Assembly (NCBI GenBank): GCA_910584345.1
Contig: CAJTZX010000008.1
Location: 1 to 64,000 of the forward strand
Reading direction: 5' to 3'
DNA: 64,000 nt
Source: an uncultured Eubacterium sp.
GTDB taxonomy: Bacteria > Bacillota > Clostridia > Lachnospirales > Lachnospiraceae
In this document: positions 16,286 through 25,052 of the stretch, one piece after another
How the letters are laid out: each line of letters begins with the position of its first letter
How positions within the stretch are numbered: position 1 is the stretch's first letter
Notes under the pieces: generated by a model
What the model was told of the DNA's origin: nothing
The model's database searches: none
What the model saw: the letters and a program-made list of their open reading frames with translations, nothing else
Position numbers and translations under genes: made by a program

Positions 16286-18337
16286 ATGAAGAATAATATA
16301 AAATTTAAAGGTCGGCTACGTTATTATATGTATGGCCCAATGTTTCTTACGATTATATTGCTATTTATGAACATACCAATGTATCTATATGAGTTGCAAG
16401 CCGGATTGATTACGTCTGCATTTACGGTAGTATATTTTATTGTAGTAACAATAAGTTTTCATAAAAGTAAGCCATTTTTTATGAATGAGCTAATTAATTT
16501 TGCTACACAGTATGGTACCGTACAAAAAAAATTGCTAAATGAATTTGATGTTGCATACGCACTCATAGACTATAATGGAAAAATTCTCTGGGTAAATGAG
16601 AAATTTACAGAATTGACTGGGAAAGATAAAGATTATCATAGATCTATTACTTCTATATTTTCTCATATTACCAGAGATATTATCCAGAAAAATAAAACAG
16701 AATCGCAGCTTCATATCGGTTGGGATGGATGCGAATTTCGTGCGCAACTCAAAAGAATTGAATTTTCCAGTATTACGCCTGAAAATCAGATGGTATCTCT
16801 GGAAGGCAGCGAAGAGTATATGACAGCTCTTTATTTGTATGATGAAACTCAGCTGAACAGGTATATACGTGAAAATGACGATCAGAAGCTTGTTGCAGCG
16901 CTGATTTATATTGACAATTATGAAGAAGCGCTAAACAGTATTGAAGATGTGAAGCAGTCTTTACTTGTCGCGCTGATAGATCGTAAAGTAAATAAATATT
17001 TTTCAGGAATGGACGGGCTTGTTCGAAAAGTTGAAAAGGATAAGTATTTTGTCGTATTTCGGTATATGTATCTATCGAAAATGGAAGAAGATAAGTTTAG
17101 TCTATTAGAAGAAGTAAAGACTGTCAAAGTCGGTAATGAAATGTCGGTAACGCTTAGTATTGGAATTGGAAGTACAGGAGATACGTATAATCAGAATTAT
17201 GAATATGCACGCATGGCAATCGGCATGGCATTAGGACGTGGAGGAGATCAGGTCGTAGTAAAAGAAGGAGAACGGATTACTTATTTTGGAGGAAGTTCCA
17301 AACAGGTAGACAAAAAAACTCGTGTGAAGGCTCGTGTAAAGGCGCATGCATTGCGTGAGATTATTGAAAGCAGAAGTCATGTGATTGTTATGGGGCATCA
17401 TATTGCAGATGCAGATTCTTTTGGAGCTGCAATCGGAGTATTTTGTGCGGGACGTGTATTGGAGAAAAAAGTGCAGATCGTATTAAATGAAGTAACTACT
17501 TCCTTACGTCCGCTCAAAGAGTGTTTTCATGAAGAAAACGGATATGAACCGGATATGTTTATTGACGGTGATACTGCGATAGAATTAACAAACAATAATA
17601 CACTTGTCATGGTTGTAGATACAAACCGGCCAAATTATACGGATTGTCCTGAGATATTAAAAAAGACAAAATCTATTGTCGTATTTGACCATCATCGACA
17701 AGGAAGCGATGTCGTTGAGAATCCAATTTTATCTTATATTGAACCATATGCTTCTTCTACCTGTGAAATGATTGCAGAGGTGCTGCAATATTTTACGGAA
17801 AATATTAAGTTGACTCCTTGTGAGGCAGACGCTATTTATGCTGGTATGTTAATTGATACAAATAATTTTATGCAAAAAACAGGTGTACGTACGTTTGAGG
17901 CGGCAGCATATTTAAGACGCTGTGGTGCGGAGATTAACAGAGTTCGAAAAATGCTGCGTAATGATATGGCAGATTATAAAGCAAGGGCAGAAGTAATGCG
18001 TAATGCCGAAGTATATCACGGAGCATTTGCAATCTCTGTATGTCCGGCAGATAAGGTAGAAAGTCCGACGGTTGTAAGCGCACAGTCAGCAAACGAGCTG
18101 TTAAATATTATAGGAATCAAAGCTTCTTTTGTGATGACGGAATATCAGAATAAAATTTTTATTAGCTCTCGCTCGATTGATGAGATTAATGTACAGTCTA
18201 TCATGGAACGTCTTGGTGGCGGTGGTCATGCGAGTATCGCCGGAGCACAGCTTTCTGACTGCAGTATTGATGAAGCAAAACAAAAGATCAGAGCAATTTT
18301 AGATGAAATGATAGAAAAAGGAGAAATTGAAAAATGA
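16286..18337 (+). CDS. gdpP: Cyclic di-AMP phosphodiesterase GdpP
   Basis: A 683-aa membrane-bound enzyme that hydrolyses c-di-AMP to pApA. Order: two N-terminal membrane helices (about 12-55); a PAS-like domain (about 80-150, FDVAYALIDYNGKILWVNE); a degenerate GGDEF domain (about 165-310, with RKVEKDKYFVVF); the DHH domain (MGHHIADADSFGAAIG near 367, VVDTNRP, VFDHHRQ); and DHHA1 with GGGGHASIAGAQ near 643. This is the exact GdpP/YybT layout. ATG 16286 is taken as start; TTG 16262 is in frame but has no ribosome site. The stop overlaps the rplI start (ATGA), as in B. subtilis yybT-rplI-dnaC. Confidence 0.96.
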   Translation: MKNNIKFKGRLRYYMYGPMFLTIILLFMNIPMYLYELQAGLITSAFTVVYFIVVTISFHKSKPFFMNELINFATQYGTVQKKLLNEFDVAYALIDYNGKILWVNEKFTELTGKDKDYHRSITSIFSHITRDIIQKNKTESQLHIGWDGCEFRAQLKRIEFSSITPENQMVSLEGSEEYMTALYLYDETQLNRYIRENDDQKLVAALIYIDNYEEALNSIEDVKQSLLVALIDRKVNKYFSGMDGLVRKVEKDKYFVVFRYMYLSKMEEDKFSLLEEVKTVKVGNEMSVTLSIGIGSTGDTYNQNYEYARMAIGMALGRGGDQVVVKEGERITYFGGSSKQVDKKTRVKARVKAHALREIIESRSHVIVMGHHIADADSFGAAIGVFCAGRVLEKKVQIVLNEVTTSLRPLKECFHEENGYEPDMFIDGDTAIELTNNNTLVMVVDTNRPNYTDCPEILKKTKSIVVFDHHRQGSDVVENPILSYIEPYASSTCEMIAEVLQYFTENIKLTPCEADAIYAGMLIDTNNFMQKTGVRTFEAAAYLRRCGAEINRVRKMLRNDMADYKARAEVMRNAEVYHGAFAISVCPADKVESPTVVSAQSANELLNIIGIKASFVMTEYQNKIFISSRSIDEINVQSIMERLGGGGHASIAGAQLSDCSIDEAKQKIRAILDEMIEKGEIEK

Positions 18338-18780
18338 AAGTAATTTTATTAGAAGATGTGAAATCAGTGGGTAAAAAGAACGATATTGTAGAAGTCAGCG
18401 ACGCTTATGCACGTAATATGCTGATTAGAAAAAAACTTGGCGTGGAAGCTAATAATCAGACATTGAATGATTTAAAACTGCGAAATAAACGTGCGGAAAA
18501 AGATGCAGCAGAAAATCTTGCAGCAGCCAGACAGCTGGCGGAAGATTTAAAAGAAAAACAAGTGGAAGTAAAGATAAAGGCTGGAGCAGGTGGTCGGACG
18601 TTTGGTTCCGTATCTACAAAAGAAATATCAGAAGCAGCAAAAACACAATTGCATTTGGAATTAGATAAAAAGAAAATGCAGTTAACAGATCCAATCAAAG
18701 CATTAGGTTTTTATGATGTTCCTGTGAAACTGCATCCGCAAGTAACAGCTACTTTACGAGTGCATGTTGTAGAAGGCTAG
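18334..18780 (+). CDS. rplI: 50S ribosomal protein L9
   Basis: A 148-aa L9. The N-terminal domain reads MKVILLEDVKSVGKKNDIVE, a long connecting helix follows (about 40-75), and the C-terminal domain has AGAGGRTFGSVSTKEI. It binds 23S rRNA near L1 and supports frame maintenance. It is translationally coupled to gdpP and is followed after five bases by dnaB. Confidence 0.97.
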   Translation: MKVILLEDVKSVGKKNDIVEVSDAYARNMLIRKKLGVEANNQTLNDLKLRNKRAEKDAAENLAAARQLAEDLKEKQVEVKIKAGAGGRTFGSVSTKEISEAAKTQLHLELDKKKMQLTDPIKALGFYDVPVKLHPQVTATLRVHVVEG

Positions 18781-18785
18781 AAATT

Positions 18786-20117
18786 ATGGAAGAAGCACTT
18801 ATAAAAAGAACAATGCCAAACAGTATCGAAGCGGAACAATCGGTAATCGGGGCCATGATGATGGACCGTGCGGCGATTATTGCCGCTTCGGAAACGTTAA
18901 TGCCAGAAGATTTTTATCATAACCAATATGCCGTCTTATTTGATTCTATGATTGAGCTGTTTAATCAAAGTCAGCCGGTAGATTTTATAACTCTTCAGAA
19001 TAAATTAAAAGAAAAAGATTTGCCGCCTGAAATCAGCAGCTTAGAATATATTAATGATTTGGTGGCAGCAGTCCCAACCGCTGCGAATATTCGTTATTAC
19101 GCAAATATTGTAAAAGAAAAAGCCATGCTGCGCAGGTTGATTAAAATAACAGAAAATATTCAAAATGAATGTTATGCCGGAAATGAAGAATTGGAAACGA
19201 TATTTTCCAATACGGAAAAAAATATTTTTCAGCTGCTTCAAAGTCAGGATAGCGGAGAATTTGTACCAATTAAACAGATTGTTATCAATGCGTTGGACAG
19301 AATAGAAAAGGCTTCCAGAATTCAAGGAAATGTAACAGGTATTGCAACCGGATTTATCGATCTTGACTATCGGATGTCTGGTCTGCAGCCTTCAGATTTA
19401 ATTTTGGTGGCTGCACGTCCTTCTATGGGAAAGACAGCTTTTGTTTTAAATATAGCACAGTATACAGCTTTTCACAGCGATCTTGCAACAGCAATTTTTA
19501 GTTTGGAAATGTCAAAAGAGCAGCTTGTGAATCGTTTATTTTCTCTCGAATCTAGAGTTGATGCACAAATGCTACGAAATGGAAATCTTTCGGATACTGA
19601 TTGGGAAAAGCTGATTGAAGGAGCCGGAACGATAGGACGTTCGAAATTAATTATTGATGATACGCCGGGTATTTCTATCAGTGAGCTTCGATCTAAATGC
19701 CGTAAATACAAACTGGAGCATAATATACAGCTGATTATTATTGATTATTTGCAGCTAATGTCAGGCAACGGAAGAAATGATTCTAGACAACAGGAAATTT
19801 CAGAAATATCTCGTGCATTAAAAGCGCTTGCAAGAGAATTACACGTTCCAGTAATCGCCCTTTCTCAGTTAAGCCGGGCGGTAGAACAGCGTCCAGATCA
19901 TCGCCCAATGCTTTCGGATCTGCGTGAGTCCGGTGCTATTGAACAGGATGCAGACGTAGTAATGTTTATTTACCGTGATGATTATTATAATAAAGACACA
20001 GATAAAAAAAATATTGCCGAAGTTATTATAGCGAAGCAAAGAAACGGTCCAATTGGTACTGTTAATCTTGTTTGGTTGCCGCAATACACGAAATTTGCTA
20101 ATATGCAGAAAGATTAA
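18786..20117 (+). CDS. dnaB: Replicative DNA helicase DnaB
   Basis: A 443-aa hexameric 5'-3' helicase that unwinds DNA at the replication fork (called DnaC in B. subtilis). N-terminal primase-interacting domain with SIEAEQSVIGAMM. RecA-like domain with Walker A ARPSMGKTAF near residue 212, Walker B LIIIDYLQLMSG near 318, and ALSQLSRAVEQRPDHRP. No intein interrupts it. The start is ATG 18786. A terminator follows. Confidence 0.97.
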   Translation: MEEALIKRTMPNSIEAEQSVIGAMMMDRAAIIAASETLMPEDFYHNQYAVLFDSMIELFNQSQPVDFITLQNKLKEKDLPPEISSLEYINDLVAAVPTAANIRYYANIVKEKAMLRRLIKITENIQNECYAGNEELETIFSNTEKNIFQLLQSQDSGEFVPIKQIVINALDRIEKASRIQGNVTGIATGFIDLDYRMSGLQPSDLILVAARPSMGKTAFVLNIAQYTAFHSDLATAIFSLEMSKEQLVNRLFSLESRVDAQMLRNGNLSDTDWEKLIEGAGTIGRSKLIIDDTPGISISELRSKCRKYKLEHNIQLIIIDYLQLMSGNGRNDSRQQEISEISRALKALARELHVPVIALSQLSRAVEQRPDHRPMLSDLRESGAIEQDADVVMFIYRDDYYNKDTDKKNIAEVIIAKQRNGPIGTVNLVWLPQYTKFANMQKD

Positions 20118-20134
20118 TTTATTTTTTTAGTATG

Positions 20135-20168
20135 GAACAGGTATGGAAAGGATATCTGTTCTTTTTTT
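20135..20168 (+). terminator. Terminator after dnaB
   Basis: A 10-bp stem (gaacaggtat / atatctgttc) with a 7-nt loop is followed by seven T residues. Confidence 0.9.
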
Positions 20169-20413
20169 ATGCAAAAAGTTATCTCCAACATTTTCAAAAC
20201 CTCTATGACTTTCCAAATAATATGACAAAATAGGAGTTCTTTTTTTCTTAAATGAAACCGTATCTGTAAATAATTGTCGGCTTTTCGCGATGAAATCAAT
20301 TTGTACAAGCACATACAGTAAGCTATACTTGATACAGAAGTTATATAGTTAGATTGCTATTTACTGCATATGGCTTCGAACCCGCTATGCAATAGAAAAA
20401 GGAGGTTTTCTAA

Positions 20414-21097
20414 GTGGAAAAAGTACGCTATATGATTTCAGATGCAGCAAATATTGTGCAGGTTGAATCACATGTATTGCGGTACTGGGAAGAAGAACTG
20501 GAATTAACTATTCCAAGAAACGAACTGGGACACCGCTACTATACACAGGAAAACATACAAGAATTTTTAAGAATAAAAGAACTAAAAGAACGAGGATACC
20601 AGTTAAAGGCAATCAGACTGATTCTGCAGGATGAAAAAGAGCGTAAGGAGGAGAGTATGATGGAGCCGGCAATCCGGATTGAAAAAGTAGACGGCAGGGA
20701 TATTGGTGAGGAGGTTTCAAAGAGAGATATGGCTAAGAACGAAGTAATTCATGTAACACACAAAACAAGTCAGCTGACTGAAGATATGCAGCGTGAAAGA
20801 CGTATGGAACAGTTTCAGTCAATGATGACAGAGATCGTGCGCAAAGCAATCAGCGAAAATAATCAGGAACTTAGTGAAGGAGTAGGTGTTCAGGTCGGTG
20901 AACATGTCATTAAAGAAATGAATTATCTGATGCGAACGCAAGAAGAACAGGAGGAAGAAAGGTTTCGTAAGCTGGATGATGCAATTCGCAGCATTGGCAG
21001 ACATGGCAGAAGGCGTATGAGGAAAGAGCGTTTAAGCCGTAAAGAACGCAGGATGCTGAAAAATAAAAATGAGCTTGCGCCAGATCTGACGATCTAA
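20414..21097 (+). CDS. MerR-type HTH regulator with a long coiled tail
   Basis: A 227-aa protein. The N-terminal winged-helix domain (residues 1-75) has YMISDAANIVQVESHVLRYW and GHRYYTQENIQEFLRIKEL, a MerR-type DNA-binding domain. The remainder is predicted helical, very charged and ends in a basic stretch (RRMRKERLSRKERRM). No ligand-binding cysteine cluster is present, so it is not a metal sensor. Proteins with this layout occur in Lachnospiraceae without assigned targets. The start is GTG 20414, 13 bases after an AAAAGGAGG site that ends at 20405. It is a single-gene unit. Confidence 0.8.
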   Translation: MEKVRYMISDAANIVQVESHVLRYWEEELELTIPRNELGHRYYTQENIQEFLRIKELKERGYQLKAIRLILQDEKERKEESMMEPAIRIEKVDGRDIGEEVSKRDMAKNEVIHVTHKTSQLTEDMQRERRMEQFQSMMTEIVRKAISENNQELSEGVGVQVGEHVIKEMNYLMRTQEEQEEERFRKLDDAIRSIGRHGRRRMRKERLSRKERRMLKNKNELAPDLTI

Positions 21098-21138
21098 AGA
21101 TTACTGCATCATGTATGAGATACATACAATGTGAAAAA

Positions 21139-21170
21139 TAAAACCGCCGGTATTCCGGCGGTTTTAAAAA
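21139..21170. terminator. Bidirectional terminator
   Basis: aaaaccgccgg / ccggcggtttt with a short loop, with A residues before and T then A residues after. It ends the MerR gene and the converging ferredoxin gene. Confidence 0.88.
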
Positions 21171-21220
21171 TATGGTAACAGCTTAGAATAAACTGTCTGT
21201 TACAAAATATGTGTTCCGTA

Positions 21221-21391
21221 TTAACCTTCTTCAATTGCACCTGTTGGACATGCGCCTGCACATGTTCCGCAGCTAACACAAGCATCAGCATCGATGTCGT
21301 ATTTTCCATCACCTGCAGAAATTGCTCCTACTGGACATTCTCCTTCACATGTTCCACAGCTAACACAAGCATCTGTAATTTTGTATGCCAT
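21221..21391 (-). CDS. 2[4Fe-4S] ferredoxin
   Basis: A 56-aa clostridial-type ferredoxin that carries low-potential electrons. Two cluster motifs, CVSCGTCEGECP and CVSCGTCAGACP, give the eight cysteines for two cubane clusters. ATG at 21391 is chosen because AAGGAGG lies upstream on the minus strand and the length matches the family; the longer in-frame reading is not supported. It is transcribed alone from the promoter at 21447-21475. Confidence 0.97.
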   Translation of the reverse strand: MAYKITDACVSCGTCEGECPVGAISAGDGKYDIDADACVSCGTCAGACPTGAIEEG

Positions 21392-21446
21392 GATCTCAAT
21401 CCTCCTTAAAATATTGATAGATACGAACCTATTGTTCGCTGACTTT

Positions 21447-21475
21447 ATTCTAATACAAAAATGCAATTAATACAA
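21447..21475 (-). promoter_or_regulatory. Ferredoxin promoter
   Basis: Minus strand: TTGTAT (plus 21470-21475), 17 bp, TAGAAT (plus 21447-21452), about 55 bp before the start codon. Confidence 0.65.
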
Positions 21476-21563
21476 GTAGGAAATTATAACAGAATGAGGA
21501 TAAGCTGTATTATTTTAAATACATATTGATGTTTCGTCTCTCAAATTTATTGTTTGGAAATAT

Positions 21564-21592
21564 TTGACAATAAAACTGCTCTATAGTATATT
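21564..21592 (+). promoter_or_regulatory. Promoter of the DUF1858 gene
   Basis: TTGACA (21564-21569), 17 bp, TATATT (21587-21592). Confidence 0.8.
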
Positions 21593-21670
21593 TATTTGGT
21601 AAAAGGGCAGATTAAAGATAGAGTGCCTGAAAGAATGCCAGCAAACAAATCAGAGAAAAGGAGAATGAAC

Positions 21671-21877
21671 ATGTCACAGCAGGTTACAAAAACGACAATG
21701 ATTGGAGAACTTCTTCAAATTAATGAAAACATCGCACCACTTTTATTAAATATCGGAATGCATTGTTTAGGATGTCCATCTTCACAAATGGAAACAATTG
21801 AAGAAGCAGCAATGGTGCATGGTATTGTGCCTGATGAGTTGGTTGCTCAGATTAATGATTTTTTAGCAAACAATTAA
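21671..21877 (+). CDS. DUF1858 family redox-disulfide protein
   Basis: A 68-aa protein of the DUF1858 family (a putative redox-active disulfide protein associated with hybrid-cluster proteins). The core motif HCLGCPSSQMETIEEAA carries the CxxC pair. ATG 21671 is chosen because AAAAGGAG ends seven bases before it; ATG 21665 is too close to that site. It is divergent from the ferredoxin gene, which suggests a redox context, although no hybrid-cluster protein gene is in the window. Confidence 0.92.
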   Translation: MSQQVTKTTMIGELLQINENIAPLLLNIGMHCLGCPSSQMETIEEAAMVHGIVPDELVAQINDFLANN

Positions 21878-21921
21878 TATGTATGTAAAAAAGTAACTAG
21901 TACATCAGTCACAAAGTAATA

Positions 21922-21971
21922 AAAACCGAGTTAGTGTTCTAGCATAATGCTGAGCAATAACCCGGTTTTTT
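21922..21971. terminator. Terminator between DUF1858 gene and mecA
   Basis: A long imperfect stem starting aaaaccgagtta and ending taacccggtttttt, with T residues on the plus strand and A residues on the other flank. It can serve both converging genes. Confidence 0.85.
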
Positions 21972-21972
21972 G

Positions 21973-22788
21973 TTAAATTGCTGCAAATTGTTGTAGTGCC
22001 TGATTGCGAATCATACAATCAAAATGTTCATTAAAATATGCTTCAATAGAATTTGAAAAATTTAATTGCGTAGAATATTCAGACAAAATATTGCATACCT
22101 TATTAAATTCTTCTGGTGTGTGTGTACTCTTATGAACGACCAGATAAAATAAATGTGACTGAGAGTCGCGGAATAGTGTGTTATCGCCTTCGTAATAGCC
22201 GTCTAATACGTTTGATATTTTAGACATTGTGTCCAGATTATGAATGAGGAACAATTTGGTTAAATCAACAGGAACTTCTAAAGCCGGAGAAGTTGAAACT
22301 GTCTCTTTGGATTCGTGTTTGATAGCTTGGTCTAACGGAATGAACTCTTCGGATTTCGTTGTCTTTTTCTTTGAGTTTTCGGTATTGGCTCTGGTTTCTT
22401 GCTGAATCTTTTTAAACCAGTCCAGTATATCATTTGCACTGGTTGTTTCATATGGTTCTCCCTGATCGGATTCATAGCCTGATAAAGAATCATCGTATTC
22501 CATATCTGAAAATTTGGAAAATCGTGTATCCAGTTCTTCAGGATATTCTACTTTGGTAATCAGAAGAATGATTGTATCGGATGATATTGGTATTGCTTCA
22601 ATCATCAAAGGGATATCGTCTGCTTCAAAACCAAATTCATAAGAAGCCTGCTGCATCATATCACGAAATAGATTTTTGGCATTTTCTGTACCATACGCAA
22701 GTTCACTGATTTTTAAATGACGGTTTGCTAAATCTTCCTTAGTCAGTGTGCATCGAATTTGAGTGTCGCTTACTTTTTCGATTTTCAT
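21973..22788 (-). CDS. mecA: MecA-family adaptor protein
   Basis: A 271-aa adaptor related to MecA, which hands substrates to the ClpC-ClpP protease. The N-terminal substrate-binding domain (1-90) starts MKIEKVSDTQIRCTLTKEDL and contains the family GFEADDIPLMIEA. A variable charged linker spans about 105-165. The C-terminal ClpC-binding domain occupies about 175-271. It is somewhat longer than B. subtilis MecA because of the linker. The start is ATG at 22788 with AAGGGAGTGA upstream. Promoter: TTGACA (plus 22846-22851), 18 bp, TAATAT (plus 22822-22827). Confidence 0.9.
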   Translation of the reverse strand: MKIEKVSDTQIRCTLTKEDLANRHLKISELAYGTENAKNLFRDMMQQASYEFGFEADDIPLMIEAIPISSDTIILLITKVEYPEELDTRFSKFSDMEYDDSLSGYESDQGEPYETTSANDILDWFKKIQQETRANTENSKKKTTKSEEFIPLDQAIKHESKETVSTSPALEVPVDLTKLFLIHNLDTMSKISNVLDGYYEGDNTLFRDSQSHLFYLVVHKSTHTPEEFNKVCNILSEYSTQLNFSNSIEAYFNEHFDCMIRNQALQQFAAI

Positions 22789-22821
22789 TACATCACTCCC
22801 TTAATTAATGTCTTATGGTAT

Positions 22822-22851
22822 ATATTATTAGTATAAAATTGCAAATGTCAA
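22822..22851 (-). promoter_or_regulatory. mecA promoter
   Basis: Minus strand TTGACA (plus 22846-22851), 18-bp spacer, TAATAT (plus 22822-22827), about 35 bp before the start codon. Confidence 0.65.
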
Positions 22852-22954
22852 CTTGAAGTAACCAAAGTATATAAAAAATCAATATGATAGTCAAGCGCAG
22901 AATGCATATATTTTTTAAAATTTTTATAAAATTCAAAATTTTTCAAAAAAAAGC

Positions 22955-22983
22955 TTGCCAAATCCAGGTCAGTTATGTTATAA
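22955..22983 (+). promoter_or_regulatory. Promoter of the kinase-TadZ-SAF cassette
   Basis: TTGCCA (22955-22960), 17 bp, TTATAA (22978-22983), followed by an AAAGGAG site at 23016-23022. Confidence 0.55.
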
Positions 22984-23044
22984 CAGTTTCAAGAGATGCT
23001 TACACCCTTAGTCAGAAAGGAGTATAAGTATTCAAAAATCAAGT

Positions 23045-24349
23045 TTGTCCGATAAGTATCGTATCGTTTCCCAATTAGGAAAAGGAAGCGGTAGCGAAGT
23101 ATTTCTGGTCGAACATAGGAAGCTGAAGGCGTATCGTGCAGTAAAATGTATAAAAAAATCTGCGTTAGAGATGCAACCGCAGCTCCTTCTGGAAGCAGAT
23201 ATTCTAAAAAATCTGAAACATCCCGGTATCCCCACAATTTATGATGTAGAAGAAGATGATGAACATTATTTTATCATAGAGGAATATATCCAGGGACAAT
23301 CGTTAGAAGCATTTGTGCTTCGTCAAGATTGTATTTCCATAGATACGGCAATTGATATGACATTGCAAATTTGTGATGTCATAAAATATCTGCATGATTT
23401 AAAGCCGGAACCGGTTCTTTATCAGGATTTAAAGCCGGAGCACATTATATTATGTGGAAAACGTATCGTTTTAATCGACTTTGGTATCTCATCTTATATT
23501 ACCAACGGTGGAAATACATTCCAAAATTTTGGAACGCAAGGCTTTGCGCCGCCTGAAAAATATCAGGGTATTGCTTGTGATATACGCACAGATATCTATG
23601 GCGTTGGCAAGATTCTTGAATTTATGGCGAAAAAAATGACGTCAGAAGAGTTCCAATTTCTTATACCATTCACGGCAAAAGCAACTGCCTGTAATATGGA
23701 TGATCGTTATCATTCAATACAGGCACTCGAAGAAGAATTAGAGAAAGCGCTGTGCAATGGCAATCAAAATATTCACCAAACAATCAACAAGCATCTCTTA
23801 ACAGAAATAGCAGTAGCAGGGACACAAAATCGGATAGGAACAACACATTTGGCCATATCATTGACCTGTTTTTTCAATCAAAATCATAAGCATTGTATCT
23901 ATCAGGAATATCATAAATCTGACTGTATGCGGCTTTTGGCTAAAGAAGATGGCAGTTATATGAGAAAGGATGGATTGATTGCTTACGAAAAGTTTTGCGG
24001 AATGCCATATTATGGCGAAGGAATAGAGACATGGAAGCAAACAGGCAGTTTGTATGTACAAGATTATGGAACAAACATAGACGAAATGTTAGATGAAGAT
24101 AAAAAACAGATTGTAGTAATGGGAAGCAGACCATGGGAATGTGAAACAACCAAGAATCTGTTAGAAAAGATTCGTTTGTGTGACCATCTTGTATTAATTT
24201 GTAATTATGAAAATATTTTACAGGCTAAAAATTTGGCCAGATTGTACCATCATCGCATTTATTGTTTTCCGTTAGACGCAGATCCGTTTCGGATGACAAG
24301 GGAGAAGCGGAAATTTTTTGCGAAGCTGCTGCATCAGGAAAGGTGGTGA
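23045..24349 (+). CDS. Hanks-type Ser/Thr kinase fused to a TadZ/MinD-like domain
   Basis: 434 aa read from TTG 23045. The kinase domain spans residues 5-235: Gly loop LGKGSGSEV, AVK lysine, YQDLKPEHI as catalytic loop (Tyr replaces His of HRD), IDFGIS as the DFG motif, and APPEKYQ as the activation-segment end. No membrane helix or PASTA repeats follow. Residues 255-434 instead resemble a MinD/TadZ ATPase whose P-loop AVAGTQNRIGTTHLAI lacks the usual lysine. The nearest good ribosome site (AAAGGAG, 23016-23022) is 22 bases before TTG but seven before an in-frame ATT at 23030, which may be the true start. Its stop overlaps the next gene (GTGA). It leads a three-gene cassette. Confidence 0.85.
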   Translation: MSDKYRIVSQLGKGSGSEVFLVEHRKLKAYRAVKCIKKSALEMQPQLLLEADILKNLKHPGIPTIYDVEEDDEHYFIIEEYIQGQSLEAFVLRQDCISIDTAIDMTLQICDVIKYLHDLKPEPVLYQDLKPEHIILCGKRIVLIDFGISSYITNGGNTFQNFGTQGFAPPEKYQGIACDIRTDIYGVGKILEFMAKKMTSEEFQFLIPFTAKATACNMDDRYHSIQALEEELEKALCNGNQNIHQTINKHLLTEIAVAGTQNRIGTTHLAISLTCFFNQNHKHCIYQEYHKSDCMRLLAKEDGSYMRKDGLIAYEKFCGMPYYGEGIETWKQTGSLYVQDYGTNIDEMLDEDKKQIVVMGSRPWECETTKNLLEKIRLCDHLVLICNYENILQAKNLARLYHHRIYCFPLDADPFRMTREKRKFFAKLLHQERW

Positions 24350-24936
24350 AAAAACTGAATGGATTTTCATCTAAAAAGCTGAAGGAGAAGGTCAGCATAG
24401 GGATTATAGGAATTGGACCGGGTTGTGGAGTGACACATTTAGCTATTGCACTGGCTAATTATATGCAGTCTGGTTTGGGAAGAAAGGCTGCTATACTGGA
24501 ATTGTCAGGAAAGCATGAATTAAAAAATATGATTCAAAAGGAAGGTGATAAAAATCAAAATCTTCTGGGCGTTCATTATTTTACAGATATTTGTGTGGGG
24601 AAAATACCGGAAATTATGAACAGCAGATATGAAGTATTTATTTTGGATCTGGGTGCAGATTATGCAATGGCCAGAGAAGAATTTCTTAGATGTGATTATA
24701 AAATTGTATCCGGGAGTATCAGTCCGTGGAAAATTTCGATCTATGAGCATTTCCTGAATAACGTTATTGTAGCAGAAAATCACGAATCATGGGAATTTTT
24801 AGTATTATTTGCGAACTTATCAGATAAGAAAAATGTACAAAAAAGATGTGGAGTGCGATTGATAAATATCCCATGGATTGAAAATCCATTCTATTTGAAA
24901 AAAGAGGATTTAATGTTTTTACAGAAAATAATATGA
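24346..24936 (+). CDS. TadZ/MinD-like protein with a lysine-less P-loop
   Basis: A 196-aa protein with an N-terminal beta-loop IGIIGIGPGCGVTHLAIALA. This matches the deviant Walker A of ParA/MinD/TadZ proteins except that the lysine is absent. FILDLGADY near residue 103 is a Walker B-like strand. It is similar in motif and order to the C-terminal half of the preceding kinase, which suggests duplication. TadZ/CpaE proteins position Tad pilus machines. The start is GTG 24346, overlapping the kinase stop; AGGAAAGG precedes it. Nucleotide binding is uncertain because the lysine is missing. Confidence 0.75.
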   Translation: MKKLNGFSSKKLKEKVSIGIIGIGPGCGVTHLAIALANYMQSGLGRKAAILELSGKHELKNMIQKEGDKNQNLLGVHYFTDICVGKIPEIMNSRYEVFILDLGADYAMAREEFLRCDYKIVSGSISPWKISIYEHFLNNVIVAENHESWEFLVLFANLSDKKNVQKRCGVRLINIPWIENPFYLKKEDLMFLQKII

Positions 24937-25052
24937 GAGACATAAAATTGTTTGAAATCTATTTATTTAAGCAGTATGCGAAGTTTTAAACAGTCATATG
25001 AGTCTCGAATAAATAGGAGGAATCGTACATTTTAAAGTTTCGGAGAAAAGAA

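Noticed and set aside
21221..21466. A longer ferredoxin with 25 additional N-terminal residues
   Set aside because: The added part contains the promoter and ribosome site of the 56-aa ferredoxin, which has the normal family length.
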